Part shown: positions 20,601 through 59,176 of the stretch, piece by piece
Position numbering within the stretch: the stretch's first letter is position 1
Layout of the letters: each line of letters begins with the position of its first letter
Assembly: GCA_012295275.1 (NCBI GenBank)
Contig: CM022665.1
Span: 31,238,957-31,302,956 of the forward strand
DNA: 64,000 nt
DNA from: Chrysomallon squamiferum
Lineage: Eukaryota > Mollusca > Gastropoda > Neomphalida > Peltospiridae
Reading direction: 5' to 3'
Notes under the pieces: model-generated
The model's input: the letters and a program-made list of their open reading frames with translations, nothing else
The model's database searches: none
Told to the model about the DNA's origin: nothing
Program-made: the position numbers and the translations under genes

Positions 20601-20761
20601 TAAACAGACACACAGATAATAACACATATAAACTATTATTTAGCTATGCCTAGTTGCTGTTGAAGAAATTTCAGTGACTCTGAAAATTCAAAACACATCA
20701 ACTGCTGAAATGATCCCAGTGTTAAACTGACACAGATAATAATGATAACATGTATAAAGTA

Positions 20762-46274
<25,513 letters not shown>

Positions 46275-46296
46275 GTTGAATTTTCAGAATATCTGA
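46275..46296 (-). other. MYO6: MYO6 5'UTR part of the first coding exon
   Basis: Twenty-two bases separate the ATG from a good acceptor (gttattccag|TCAGATATTC). An acceptor this close to the ATG implies at least one upstream non-coding exon. Confidence 0.7.
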
Positions 46297-48808
46297 CTGG
46301 AATAACAAATGAATGCTTAATAAAATATTATATATAAATATTAATGGCTGTTAGTCTCAAAAACACAGCTTTTGTAAAATAATGTATTACAAAAACACAA
46401 ACTATAGCCAATCCACAGGTTTCTCTTAAAAATTAGCAGTAATGGATTTTTTCTGTGCATCTTCCCATACACAGAGAAGCACATATTATGGCCTTTGATA
46501 AACAAGTTATGAAACTATCTTGAGCAGTAAATTTGGAAAACAGAGATATTATCGATTAGCAGAAAAGAATATATTCACAGAAGCCTTTACATATGCTAAA
46601 TGTATACAGTCATTATTTAGCTTAATGCATAAAAGCCTGTTTCTAACAACCTCATATGACCCATTTTTTATTTTGATATTATCACCTGGCTTAACCAAGC
46701 AATATACATATTCAAGTAGCCAATTTTAACAGAACAAACCTGTTCAGAAACTATTTTTATTTCCTGCCTTTTTCAGTATAACTCTACTTATATTATATTC
46801 TTACATTCTGCTACCTGCAGCACACCAATTCATGTAATAGCATGAATATAGGTGTGTTTATAAATTAACTAATTAGTAACACAAAGTTCTTTACTTGTTC
46901 TATTAGGTACTGGTATAAACAAGCTCACTTTTATGTTACTGGAAATGTGCGTAGTGAAGGTACCCACATTTATACAAGCTTTAAAATATTATCTCCAATC
47001 TAATGCTTTTGGAAGGTACAACAAAGGTTGATATAAAATCAATGTAAAGTTTTGGTATATACATTCCAGAAGAACAAGAACATGCATAGCCAACAAAACC
47101 CCCAATGCATAATGATTATGACGATTGAGCCAAAATATCATTTATGATAAATTTAATTAGCAGATAATGATTCTTATATGCACCTTTCCACAGACAGTAC
47201 AGCATTATCACAGCCTTTGGTAAGATAGGTTTAATTCTACAGCCATTATGCTTCTTTGGGTAAGTGCTTGTCACCTTATACTGCAGTCCACCCCTAACAT
47301 TGAGCTGAGACAGAAAGAAAGAAAGAAAGTAAAAGAGAAAGAGAGAAATGTGTCCACATCAAGTATCAGACTTTACTAACAACATGTGTTACATTCTTTC
47401 ATCATGTTGGGGTTGTCAGTGTATTGATTTCACAAACATGAAACAAACTGGAGAAAACTTCCACCAACACTAAGCAGTCACTAACAACAAACTGCTGTGT
47501 GGTGGAAGCAAACAGGAGAAATTCAACATTACAGTTTTGTTGTTACACATTAAGTTATGCAGATGAATTAGTTTTTGAAAAGAATGTAAGAGAAATTCAA
47601 CATTACTGTTCTATAGTTAAAACATATTGAAACATTACTGTTTATTTTATGAAATTTATATGTTAAGAAATGATGAAATATTTTTAATTTAAAACAAACC
47701 TCACAGAAATTAAACACTTTAGTTTTGAAACATTATTTTCTTTATATTATATTATATTAATTATAAATAAAACATTACTCTGTAATAATATTTAAGTAAC
47801 ATATTTCAAAGAACATCAACTAAGTATAAATCTGTATAATAAATTTTTATCTTAGTTAACTGTAGACTTACTAAAACAAAATGTTAAAAGAATTTATGAT
47901 ATACATATTTATCTCAGAAATCCAAGAAAGAAATTTGTTTGATGCAAACTTAAATATCAGGTTTATTATCACTGAAATTCAACACTGTAATTAGTTATTA
48001 ATATATACTGAAAAAAATGTTATGTTAAGTTCATGTCCAACAAATCCAACAACAAGGCATTAACTTTTAAGAAATTTATATGAAATTATTTTTATGACAC
48101 ATATTTGTGTGAATTTACTCAGATTGTAATACACGTGACCATTTTGCTCCTCAGGTTCAGTAATAGTTAACATTGTAAGCAATACCATGTATGTTCTAAT
48201 TTTCTAAAAGTCTTTCCAGTACACTTATAGATAAACATTTATATCACCAGTTAATGTAATTTATTATTTCCCATTCAGAACTTTACATAATTTTGTCTAA
48301 AGGAATAAATTATATTTTTATCAAATGGTAAATTTTACAAAACTAAAACAATTAACAGTATTAACAACTACTGTATCAGGGATGTTCCTATATTTGCATT
48401 CTTCAATTTCCTTTTTTAAACACTCCAAGCCATTATAAACAATTCCAGCCATAAACAAATAACAATTTTAAGAAAATATTAACTAACACAGCCAGTGCAG
48501 CAAGAATGCCCCCCCATCAAACAAAGAAAACCATATGACACTAGATTTAATACAGTTTTAATATTATTACACTATGGTGATGGGTATTGAATAAAAGTAA
48601 TAAAAATGTCAAGAAAGAAAGAATAAAGGTTTTGTTGAAAAATATTTAAAATAAATAAAAATGAATTTAGATTTATTATGATTATAGAGCTTTATATATG
48701 TTGGTTAAAGATCATTCAGATAATAAGAGATAGACTTATGAGATAGACTATGCTTTCTTAGCATAACGAAATCTTGTATCCACCTTCAGATAACAGGAGA
48801 GTACTTAC

Positions 48809-48827
48809 CAAGGACTTTGATAAAACA
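48809..48827 (-). other. Candidate 19-nt non-coding exon of MYO6
   Basis: The minus strand has ctgtttattgcag, 19 bases, then gtaagtact. Both sites are strong. Nothing but splice-site quality supports it. Confidence 0.25.
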
Positions 48828-49568
48828 CTGCAATAAACAGTGGAATAAGAGAGTGATATTGGTGAGTAATTAGGTTTTTGAGTTGTTAAGTATTGGACAA
48901 ATATTTAACTTTCTAATCAGAATGAGCTGTTAATTGAATCATGGAGCTGAGAAATTTGTTAAGCATTCAAGGTACATACAGACACACATGTATGTGTGTG
49001 AGCATGTGTGCATATGTGTATATGTATGGTTATGTTCATGACTACACATGTGCATATGCATGATATGTTATCAACATGCAACAGCAGTATATATATCTAG
49101 AAATGATCTAAAGAATCAATCTACTAAATATTTTATAACAATGTGACATATGCACATATGTGACACTGTAATGTTATCAAAATAATAGTTTGACCATTAA
49201 CAACATAAATACAATTAATATTCACTGACATACAAATGTGTATAATACTGGATCATTTAGTCAGAAAATTTACATGTTCCATATAAAATGGTTACAGCTG
49301 TGTGAATAATTATTACTGTTTTGTTAATAGGACCTTTCTTTGCTAGTGATACTAATTCCATTTATTTATGTCTGCATTATTTATGTCCAAGACATTAATA
49401 ATAATAATTTATGTATATTTCTAAAGTGAAGTGAAGGAGGCTGAAAGACTGAAATTAATAAATATCTAACAATAACTAAATATAAATTATTATAATGTGA
49501 AACATAAGAGATCCTATCTATTTTCAATTCATGGGCTGAACTCATTGGCAAAATATTATTTATTTACT

Positions 49569-49599
<31 letters not shown>

Positions 49600-49862
49600 C
49601 TTTTGTTTCTTTTCTTCTTTTATGCTAATTTTTATCTGTTCTTTCTTGATGAATACTAAAAAGAAAAATGTAACTAATATTTCTTTGACAACTTTAATAC
49701 TTGAATTCAAAACTTTTATTTGCTGCAGAACAGTTCTGGTCTACTAATCCAAATCAGTAAATAACTTTACTTGCAGTTTTGATTTTTTAAATTTATTTTT
49801 TAAATGATTAAAATTGTATTTGGATGATGAATGCAGTAGAGCCATAAATATGCACACATTCT

Positions 49863-49864
<2 letters not shown>

Positions 49865-49896
<32 letters not shown>
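49865..49896. repeat. (CA)n microsatellite
   Basis: Uninterrupted CA units in the probable MYO6 first intron. Confidence 0.95.
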
Positions 49897-49897
<1 letters not shown>

Positions 49898-52800
49898 TCA
49901 GACATACAAAAATAATGTATATCAACAACAAACATACAACAAGATACTTGTTGTATGCAGAGGATAATAAACATCTAAGACAATACACTCTCAAAATCAA
50001 AACAAGTACAATGTTTAACAGTGTTCAAGAATGAAAACAGAGTAATAGGAAGGTAAACAGCTACATCAAACATAACAACCATGTCAGCATCATCAACGTT
50101 GATTTAATATAAAAATACTATGGAGCGTTAGGTTGTATTTTTATTTTGATATCTCTGAAGCATATTAACAAACTTTTGAAAATGATTTACATTATTAATC
50201 ATGTCACTTAACTGTTTATAAATAAAAATCTACACACATACACACATACAAAAAAATATTTAATTTAAAATAAATGAACGAACATCTTTTAAAGATCTGC
50301 TTTGTAAAGAGTCCTCCAATCATCAAAATCATGATCACCTGCATGTCTACAAGTAACAATCTTTAAATATAACATAATAAAGATTTGTTTTAAAAACATG
50401 CTTTCAAAAGTTTAATCCATGTACATTATGTCATTAATCCTTGGTCATCAAACTATATTCTTAAATATATGTGCCTTTGTGTGTATGTGTGTGTGTGTAA
50501 AATGAACGAATGTTTTAAAAGACTGCTTATTACATTTTATTATTAAAACTTATTAGGTTGTCAGTTATTTATGTACAGTTTCATGAGAAATGAAATCTTT
50601 TCACTGGTTTCAGTAAGAAGTAAGAGATATTTTATAGCTGGCAAGGGATATTTAAAAGGCAGGTTTCCATTAGTAGGAAAGTATATACCACTGACTTTGT
50701 TAAAAGAATTACAGAGTTTGACTGAAACAGAAGACCAGTAAGTCTGACTGATCCTGTAATCTATTATACATTAACTGAGCCATAATCAGTGAGCTGTTAA
50801 ACATGTGTACATGTGTGTATGACTCACATCTATACATAACATATGGTATATTCAGTTACAAAAACAAATTTTAAAAAGGCATTTGTTCACATTTTTTTTG
50901 TTTTTTTGTCCTATTCATACATTCTAAGTTATAGCTGGCATATAACCAAGCTGTACTTGAATTTTGAAATCACATTCATAAAGACTTCCATTTTCTAAAT
51001 GAACAAAAAATAAACAAAATAATAAATCCTATTGATGTGTTTAATATAACTGGGTGTGCTTTCTAAAAGTATACAAAAATATATCACACACACATTAATG
51101 TTCATGCATTTATGTGAAATAATCTTATTTGATACTAAATATATCTTTGTATAAAGCAACACTAAAATCAAGCCTCTAGTCAGATACCTTAATAATGTCA
51201 AATAATGTTAAATTAGACATATCTGTCAGTCACTTGTCTTCACTCTATATAGTTTAAATGAAGGTCAGTTTTTATCTGACATTGTTTTAGTAATCCACAG
51301 CCTGCAGGTGTGTCTGTCTTTCACTTCATGTCAAAAAAACAGGTACTTACAGATGGCAATTACAATTTAATATCTGACTGTGTCATTGCTAATCAATAAA
51401 ATTAGAATCAAAAGCTATAGCTCTTGAATATTAGTTCAGAAAAAGCTTGGGTGTGGCATTCTAGTCATAGGAAAAAAAATCAACAGGAAATGATTTAAAA
51501 GCATGGTAACTTAAGGCTGAAAATATAGTTGAATTATGAGTTTAGAAAAAAAACAACAAAAAAAACAGTAAATTTCTACAGCAAGGAGTTTGTGGGTTAA
51601 ACGTTTACAAGAACCAGTTTCTGGTATAGTAATCTCATTATGACTTTAACATGGATACATGCACCTATTTTTTACTCAAAAGATGCAGTTTAAAAAAAAT
51701 GAAATTCAAAAAAAATACACTGAATAGAATTATCTTTATATAATCACCTTGCGATGTGCAATTTGAAAATTACACTTATCTTATATTTTTAACAAAAGAC
51801 CCTAGCCTACTATATTTTATATAAAGATCAAAAAATATCTCCACAACTCTTATATAAATCTTTATAAATAATGATTTTCATAACATTGCAGTTCCCAAGT
51901 GATTATCATTAATCCATAAAATTGTTAAACTTTATCTGAGACTTTTAGTCACATGTAATAATGTAATAGACTGGCAATGAGATAACAGTCAATATATATC
52001 AGTCTCTACAATTTGAAGTCTGATTGTAAAAAAACCACAAAAAAAAAAAAAAAAAAAAGTGAACTGACATGGTAATCTAATCTTTTCCATTGACACTGCT
52101 ATATATTATGATTGTATGAATACCATTTTTTTTCTCTCTAGTAATGTATAATTTTTTTTTTTAAATTAAAAATTAATTATATATTAAAAATAACATTTTC
52201 AGAAACACCACACAAACAGGCACTAACACCAATATAAAATAAATTAATTAATTAAAGCAAAAAATTCAAACAAAAAATTATAATAAAGCATACAATATTT
52301 TGTAAATATCTAAGTAGAACTGAACTATTGACTCATGAGCTATCAAGCCTGAAAAACAAACATTCACCTACATGATATACCTTAATGGTAACAAATTGCA
52401 TGTATGGAAAAGTTGTCATAATTTTCAAGATCTATGATGAGATGAAATAAAAAAAGCCATTTTTGTAGTAACATGTAGAATAACATGTAGAAATATTGTT
52501 AGCATTAGTATCAGATTTATGCATGAACCAAGCAAGCCACAATTTATGGCCTCACAGTGCACAGAGACCTAAAAATTAGTATAACATGAAATGCAGTACA
52601 AATATTTTGGAAAGGGCACTATATGCATAGGGTTTCACCAGATCTAAAGGCTGCATTAAATACAATGGGTTAACAGCTGGACAGAATGCCCAAGGAAAGA
52701 AATGATAAATTATCAGGATTATCAGCATTAAGAGTAATAGATGTATCAAACTATATATTTGTACATAAGTTACATATAATGGTAGACATTTACTAATGCT

Positions 52801-53139
52801 GTTTTATAAAACAGAATTCAGATATATTCATTTATAAAGCTACTTATATAAGCTATGTGACAATAAGTTAGTTTTTTGTTTTTTCTAGCTGTAACTTGTT
52901 TCCTGCACTGTGATATCTAGAAGATAAAAAAGTTAACTACAATCTTTAGGTCAGCTCAAAGGTGGAAAAGCAGACAGAATTTCAGATTATAAGTGTTAGC
53001 CTAAACTGAAACATTTCTTATCGTAAAATAAATTGTAAAACATCTTTAAATGGGTAGTTGCAATCATAAAATATCTGAGAAAAAATATCCCTAGCTTTCA
53101 AATAAGAACAACATAAAATATGTATCCCACAAAATACTA

Positions 53140-53810
53140 TGTACTGAAAGTCAGTATAGTTCATAAATATTCAGCACATATTAAAGTTTGAAATATGCAT
53201 AATGGTAACATTCTACTTAAAACCATAATGCAATCAAAAGTATATTTCATACATGTAGAAAATAAAGCAATGTATTATAACTAATATCCAGTCATTGGTA
53301 CTGTTCAACAGTATTCAAAAATATTATTATTATAAAATCTGAAACTAAATAATTGTAGTCATTTTAAAGCAAAAAATAATGCAGTCCTATGTATAAATAA
53401 GAAGAAAAATACAGAATATAACTACATCAGAATATTCAGCATAGTCAATTAGCTTAACTTATATTCAACATTATTATACAATTCGAAAGTGTAGTAATCA
53501 CTCTAAAGCAGAAAATATGGTGCAATCCATATACATAAGAATAGTAATACACATAACAATACCAGAATATTCAAAGTACTTACATAGCTTGACTGTATCC
53601 AACAATATTACATAGTTTGAAACAGTCCATCCACACAAACACACACACAAATACAACACACTTATACAAATAGTAATAAATGTTGTAACAATACCAGAAA
53701 ATCAATGCAGTCAATACAGCTTAACAGCATTCAACATACAATAAAGTTTAAAATATGCATAATGGTCACTTTAAAACAAAAACCATACTGTAATCTGATG
53801 AAAATCATAC

Positions 53811-53841
<31 letters not shown>

Positions 53842-54120
53842 CATAAATACAAATATACATACATACATAAATAATACACACAAAACTATAGCAGAATAAC
53901 AAGTATAGTCAGTACAGCTTAAGCACTTTCAACAATATTACAGAGTGAAATAATGTATAATTATAGTTTGACTTTAAAACTTAAGCTCAGTACAACACAT
54001 ACATCATACATATAAATAATAATATAATTATACAAAAAATACCTGATTTCCACTGTAGTCAGCAGTCAACACACAATAAAATTTGAAATTACTGAACGTA
54101 ATGGTTAGTTTATATCTACA
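53140..54120. repeat. Degenerate satellite, unit about 120-200 bp, 6-7 copies
   Basis: A repeated order of short blocks is visible: CCAGAATATTCAGCATAGTCA, then AGCTTAAC, then ATTCAACAATATTA, then GTTTGAAATATGCATAATGG, then TTTAAAGCAAAAACCATA. Copies start near 53140, 53290, 53427, 53569, 53691, 53892 and 54041. An (AAT)n tract has expanded inside one copy (about 53818-53841). Confidence 0.75.
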
Positions 54121-54609
54121 AAAAATACAAAACAACCAAACTCCTTCCCCCAAAAAATGAAACAATGCAAACATATGTATATTAAATATATATATTAATA
54201 TATATTTGAATTTTTTGGTTTATTCATGGTGTTAAACAAGTGATGACACATACTGACAATGTGCCAAAAAGCTACATGGTATGTAAATACATATTACATT
54301 CTAATATCACTGTCACTGGTTAATTTCACAGTGTGAGGCTAGTGTGTATTACATCATTGCAAACTTAACAAGTTAATTAAATAGTTTTTCACACACTGGT
54401 GATAATTTCTCTGGTTAATGGTACTAATGATTATCAATCAAAGTGTGGGCTGTTTAATTAACACACTGCAAATACAGTGACAGTTAAATACATCAGCATC
54501 TTATTAAAAACATATGCACCTGTCTTGGTCAAAATGATTAAAAAATAATGAGGCAGAATCAAGCATGCTAGAACATTTTCCACAAAGTGTACATGTTTAT
54601 GACATACAG

Positions 54610-54930
54610 ATATGATGCAGTAGAAATAGTAATAGTAGTTTGCTGTTTTAATGGTAGTAGTAGCAGCAACAGTTGTAATATTAGTGATAGTACTAGTAGT
54701 AATATCTGTAGTTGTAAAACGAGAATGGATATTCAGGAGTGGTAATTTTAGTAGTAACAGTAGTAGCAGTTGTTGTAAAAGTAGTAGTAGTAGTAAAATG
54801 CTAATGGCTGTATAGAAGTTTTAGTTGCAGTTACTGAATAGATGTAGTAGTGTTAGCAGTAATAATGATATAGGACTGCTAGTTGTAGTAGCAGTAATAG
54901 TAGAAAAGGCAGCTGTAGTAAAAGTAGAGG
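54610..54930. repeat. Degenerate (GTA)n-rich region
   Basis: GTAGTA, GTAATA and GCAGTA triplets dominate about 300 bases, consistent with an old eroded trinucleotide array. Confidence 0.75.
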
Positions 54931-55706
54931 TTATTCTTGTGTGTGTGTGTGTAATGATATATAATATACTGAAATCATATAATAATCTATAGAAATGAGT
55001 CTGAATTTTAAAACATTACAAAATTTATAAATATATATATATATTGAACATTTTGGTTGCTACTGTACACAGAATATTCATTAACAAGTTAAAATATTAG
55101 TATATAAAACCAAATAAAAGTTGATCTTTTCTGCCAACATGGATGCTAAGTAAGGAAATAAAAAGTCATAAATAAATTTAAAAAAAAAAGAACATGAAAA
55201 ACAAAATATCTATATTTCTTTTTCTGTTTAACAGTTTAAGTTTTTGAATAAAGTCATATAAGTTATATCATTTATACAACTACCATGGAGACAATATATA
55301 TAAAATATACAGTGCCTTTTAAATTCGGTAATTTGGGGTCAGTCAACTGTCCAGATTGTTATATTAGTATTGTATAACAATCTTTATTGCTATTTATTTA
55401 TTTATTAATATTTATTTAAACAAGTAAATCATATTATTGCTGTTGACAAAAACAATATTAAAATGTTAAAAGATTAAAAAATACCTTGTGTTAAGAAGAA
55501 AATAGAATTAAAAGGCATTCACCAGAGGTAATCTATACAAGGTACACGACTGCACTAACTCCAACATTAAATTATTACCTGTTTAATCGATAACCCGGGT
55601 TTGATGGGTGGGTACTGTGGGAATTCGTGATACGGCTAATAATTAATAAAAGAGTTAAATATATAAAAAATATTTGAATTGATTGCTGTTAAAATATGGA
55701 TTTTAC

Positions 55707-55830
55707 CTTGTTCTAGGGTGCACGCTCAAAACAAGAATTAAGAATCAACTCGACAATACACAACGTCCTTAACAGGAACGCACCGGTGGAACACCCAACG
55801 GCAAACAGGCCTAATCGTCCGCGTTTCACC
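55707..55830 (-). other. MYO6: Probable MYO6 5'UTR exon
   Basis: An island of much higher G+C and CpG in AT-rich surroundings ends (minus strand) in AGAACAAG|gtaaaa. No ORF is apparent. Position, orientation and donor fit the first, non-coding exon of myosin VI; the 5' limit is approximate. Confidence 0.5.
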
Positions 55831-56014
55831 TGGCCAAATAGTACTTCAACTTATCACAATGTCTCATAAAACAGTAACCACAAAATGAAATCTTCGTGAA
55901 TAATATTTCTTCCTGAAATGACTTTTGAAATAACTATATAATAAATATAGTTGTTTTCAGTAATTTTATAATTTAGTTTTTATTTCTTGCGTAGTGATAT
56001 ATTAAATAGGATCT

Positions 56015-56026
56015 CATGACGTCATG
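56015..56026. promoter_or_regulatory. CRE-like palindrome CATGACGTCATG
   Basis: A perfect 12-bp palindrome containing TGACGTCA, the CREB/ATF site, about 190 bases upstream of the inferred MYO6 5'UTR exon and in the region between the divergent MYO6 and OTC genes. Confidence 0.45.
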
Positions 56027-56874
56027 GTTGGGCGACATCCACGATTCACCGGATATTTATATGTATATTTTGAGAAATAGGTAACAAGAACATGAACAAA
56101 GATAGAACGTGTTTATCAGGATACCTTTGTCGGGTAGAAAGCAGAGCAGTCTATACCCTAGTTTCTTTAGTTTCGTTTCTTTTCTCTTTTTTTTTTTTTT
56201 TTTTTAACTTGTTACATTGTCATCAGTCTAAAAATTAATAAACTTTATTTTCACTTTTTTCTTTTCGTCAAATCCAGTTATATAATTTTATTTTATTTAT
56301 TTATTTATTAAAATAACTTGTTTCCATTCTAGAAATAACAGTTTTATATTATTATTTATTCTTACAAAAAATAAATAAATAAATAAATTTAAATTAAAAA
56401 AACCCCCAAAAACCTTTATTTAATATGAATATGTAATACCATTTATATACGACTTAAATAATTAATTATTTGTGAATTTTTCAGTATATCTTTTGCATAT
56501 CTATTTTAAATGTAAAAACTCTACATATTTTATTATGCAAATTAACTTTTAGGCTAATATTTATATAAGAAATGCCTGATACATTATTTATGACATATGG
56601 TTCATATAATGTATTCTGGAAACACTGAGTAAGACTTTAGTAATAATTATTATTATTTATTTATTTATTTTATTTTATTTTATTATTATTATTATTATTT
56701 TTTTTTTTTTCTCTCTGTAACCTAACTTTCAAAATTCTCTTATAAATGCGTTCATGCCAAGTTCGCGTTCTGTATAGATTATATGCAATTTTATTGTAAA
56801 TATTTAAAAAATTTATTGATTTAGATTCCTTATTGCTATCAGTTTCTAGACGACTATACGTCCTAAAATAATAT

Positions 56875-56875
<1 letters not shown>

Positions 56876-56936
<61 letters not shown>
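56876..56936. repeat. (CT)n / (GA)n microsatellite
   Basis: Uninterrupted CT on the plus strand for about 61 bases. Long GA/CT tracts can be bound by GAGA-type factors, but no such role is shown here. Confidence 0.95.
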
Positions 56937-56939
<3 letters not shown>

Positions 56940-57612
56940 AAACAATAATGTATTATAATAATTTTGACATCGCTTGAACAATGAAAATCTTGGAGCTTTC
57001 GTAACAGTAATATAAAATGAAGATGAGAAAACCTGAAACTGACGATCAAGAGTTTTAATAAGAGAAAAATAATGTTGTTATCCAAATGAATAAACTAGCA
57101 TGTCAGGTTTTTCAAGTTCAAAGAATATTATTGCAAGTGTCACCAGCTGCGCTAAATTACGAAGTGACGGTTTTGCATTTAAAAAAAAAATATATATATA
57201 TGGAAGAAGAATAAGAGGGAAAAAGTGAATGTACAGTGTTACTTTGTAGAGTCGTATATCAAAATATGGAAATTTTGTTCTGAAATAAACACGCAAAAAA
57301 AGATTTTTTCTTTGAAATAAATTTAAACTTAAAAATAGTTTTTTTTTTCCCCCCTACTGGATGGTAGATTTAGTGTTGGTTTATACTGTTAAAATAGCAA
57401 TATGTAGGCTGAATGCGCAAAACACTTGAAAATTAAAAAATAAATAAATAAAATATAATATAACTAAATAAATAAATCAGAGATAAGTTAGATGTTACAC
57501 CATACAATCGTAGCGGAATTTTGTCTTAAAGCTGAATTAAACTTCTAATGATCTGACATTTATGTCCAGAGATCGGTTCAGTTAAGTATAAAATTTTATT
57601 TATTTATTTATT

Positions 57613-57651
<39 letters not shown>

Positions 57652-58857
57652 GCTGTTGACTTGTTGATTTTGTTGTGTAGATGTATTGTTGTTCTTGTTG
57701 ATTGATTGACTGATTTCTTCGTATTGTATAAGGGAAAGATTATTCGCAGCATAAATATATAAATTAAAAACGCCTTTGTAAATTATCTAATTAAGTACCT
57801 AAAAAACACACCACAGATAAATACGCATATATAATGAAGAGAGTAATCAACAATTAAAATAGATTTAAGTTAATGGTTATTTCAGCCGAGATATTTTACT
57901 CCAACAATTAATAGGTTTTTTAATTCTATAGACAATATTTCCTATGGTTGATTTGTTTTATTACATTATTATTATATATTACGATAATTTCATTGCTTCC
58001 AGAACGTTCCCAAATAATAATAAGAAACTGGTATATTGATTCAATTTACCAATATTGATGTTATTATTGTTATTATTCTTTATTTCTTTATTTATTTATT
58101 TATTATTATTATTATATTTTTAAAATTATTATTATTGTTGTTATTATTATTATTATTTTGTTTTTGCCATTGTTTCGTAGTCATATAATATGTGCTTTTA
58201 ATACGTTTAATCCATTTTTTTTAAACATTTTTATTTTTAAATACATATGTGAAAAATGCATTATTAAACAAGCTTAAACAAATAACTTTTATCCATCTTC
58301 TAACCAGAAATAAATTCGTGTTCCTGCTATAGGTACTGTATCCAGACGATAACGTTATTTTTAATTTTATTGCGACATTTTACCGATCTAAAAAATAAAA
58401 AGAATTACATAAATAAAGTTAATAATAATAAAACAACAACAAATAAACATAAAATAAATAAATAAATAAATATTTAAATAAAATAAATAACAATAAATAG
58501 AAGAGAGGAAAAAAATGGACAATATTAAATCGAAAGAGGACATGACCGAAACGACAGGGAATAAGAAACTTTCAATATTTGTTGGTTTTCTTAGACATTA
58601 GTTCTATAATTGTGAATATTAAATTCAAAACTATTTAAAACAGAGGAGTTATTTTATATATATATATATATATAATCACATACAGTTTATTGACAGGTGC
58701 GTTATTTTTTCACCAGAATCCATTCAAAAATAAATATGATGTTATCTCCAAACACATTTCTGTAAAAAAAAAAAAAAAAAAAAAGAAATTCTCCTTTTAA
58801 AAAACATAACATAAATAAAAAAAAAAAAAAAACTGGAGAGAATGTATGAAATAAACG

Positions 58858-58858
<1 letters not shown>

Positions 58859-58925
<67 letters not shown>
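58859..58925. repeat. (AT)n microsatellite
   Basis: About 33 uninterrupted AT units, flanked by poly-A runs at about 58764-58784 and 58817-58831. Confidence 0.95.
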
Positions 58926-58928
<3 letters not shown>

Positions 58929-59127
58929 TCTTCCACAAAACCGAAAACAGAACAAAACAGTAACAAACATCAATATAATAATGGTAACCCGTAAAGAAAA
59001 CACCAACAAAATATTAAGAAAATAAATGATTAACCAGTAACATAGCTAATTAAAGAAACATTAATGTTTATTATTTGACAGCCCAAACTGATACTCTAGA
59101 AATACAATCGACGGAAGTTACATTGTC

Positions 59128-59145
59128 ATGCAGATATTGACCTAG
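59128..59145 (+). other. Short upstream ORF before OTC
   Basis: ATG, four codons and TAG lie 32 bases before the OTC start, in another frame. It matters only if the transcript starts upstream of it. Confidence 0.3.
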
Positions 59146-59176
59146 GCTATCGTTAGAGTTGTTTCCCCTGAGACAC

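Larger units (their letters stand above)
46297..55706 (-). other. Probable first intron of MYO6 (within the 5'UTR)
   Basis: About 9.4 kb of AT-rich DNA with no conserved coding exon on either strand. It contains a (CA)n tract, a roughly 1-kb degenerate satellite (53140-54120), GTA-rich DNA (54610-54930) and a candidate 19-nt non-coding exon. Confidence 0.55.
55831..59176. other. Divergent spacer between MYO6 and OTC
   Basis: Presumed to hold both promoters. It contains the CRE-like site, (TTTA)n/(TTA)n tracts (about 56650-56700, 57597-57650, 58080-58160), a (CT)n and a (TA)n tract. Open frames here are repeat translations only. Confidence 0.6.

Noticed and set aside
51330-51360. Possible 5'UTR exon donor (CCATCT|gtaagtacc, minus strand)
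   Set aside because: No convincing acceptor partner and no other support; donor strings are frequent in this AT-rich sequence.
55309-55350. Tc1-like end (TACAGTGCCTTTT)
   Set aside because: No matching inverted end or transposase remnant was found nearby.
56670-57085. Open frames with Arg-Glu repeats on the minus strand
   Set aside because: Translation of the (CT)n/(GA)n tract at 56876-56936, not a protein.
58702-59009. Open frames with long Tyr-Ile repeats on the minus strand
   Set aside because: They are translations of the (AT)n microsatellite; frames overlap one another with the same repeat and have no other content.
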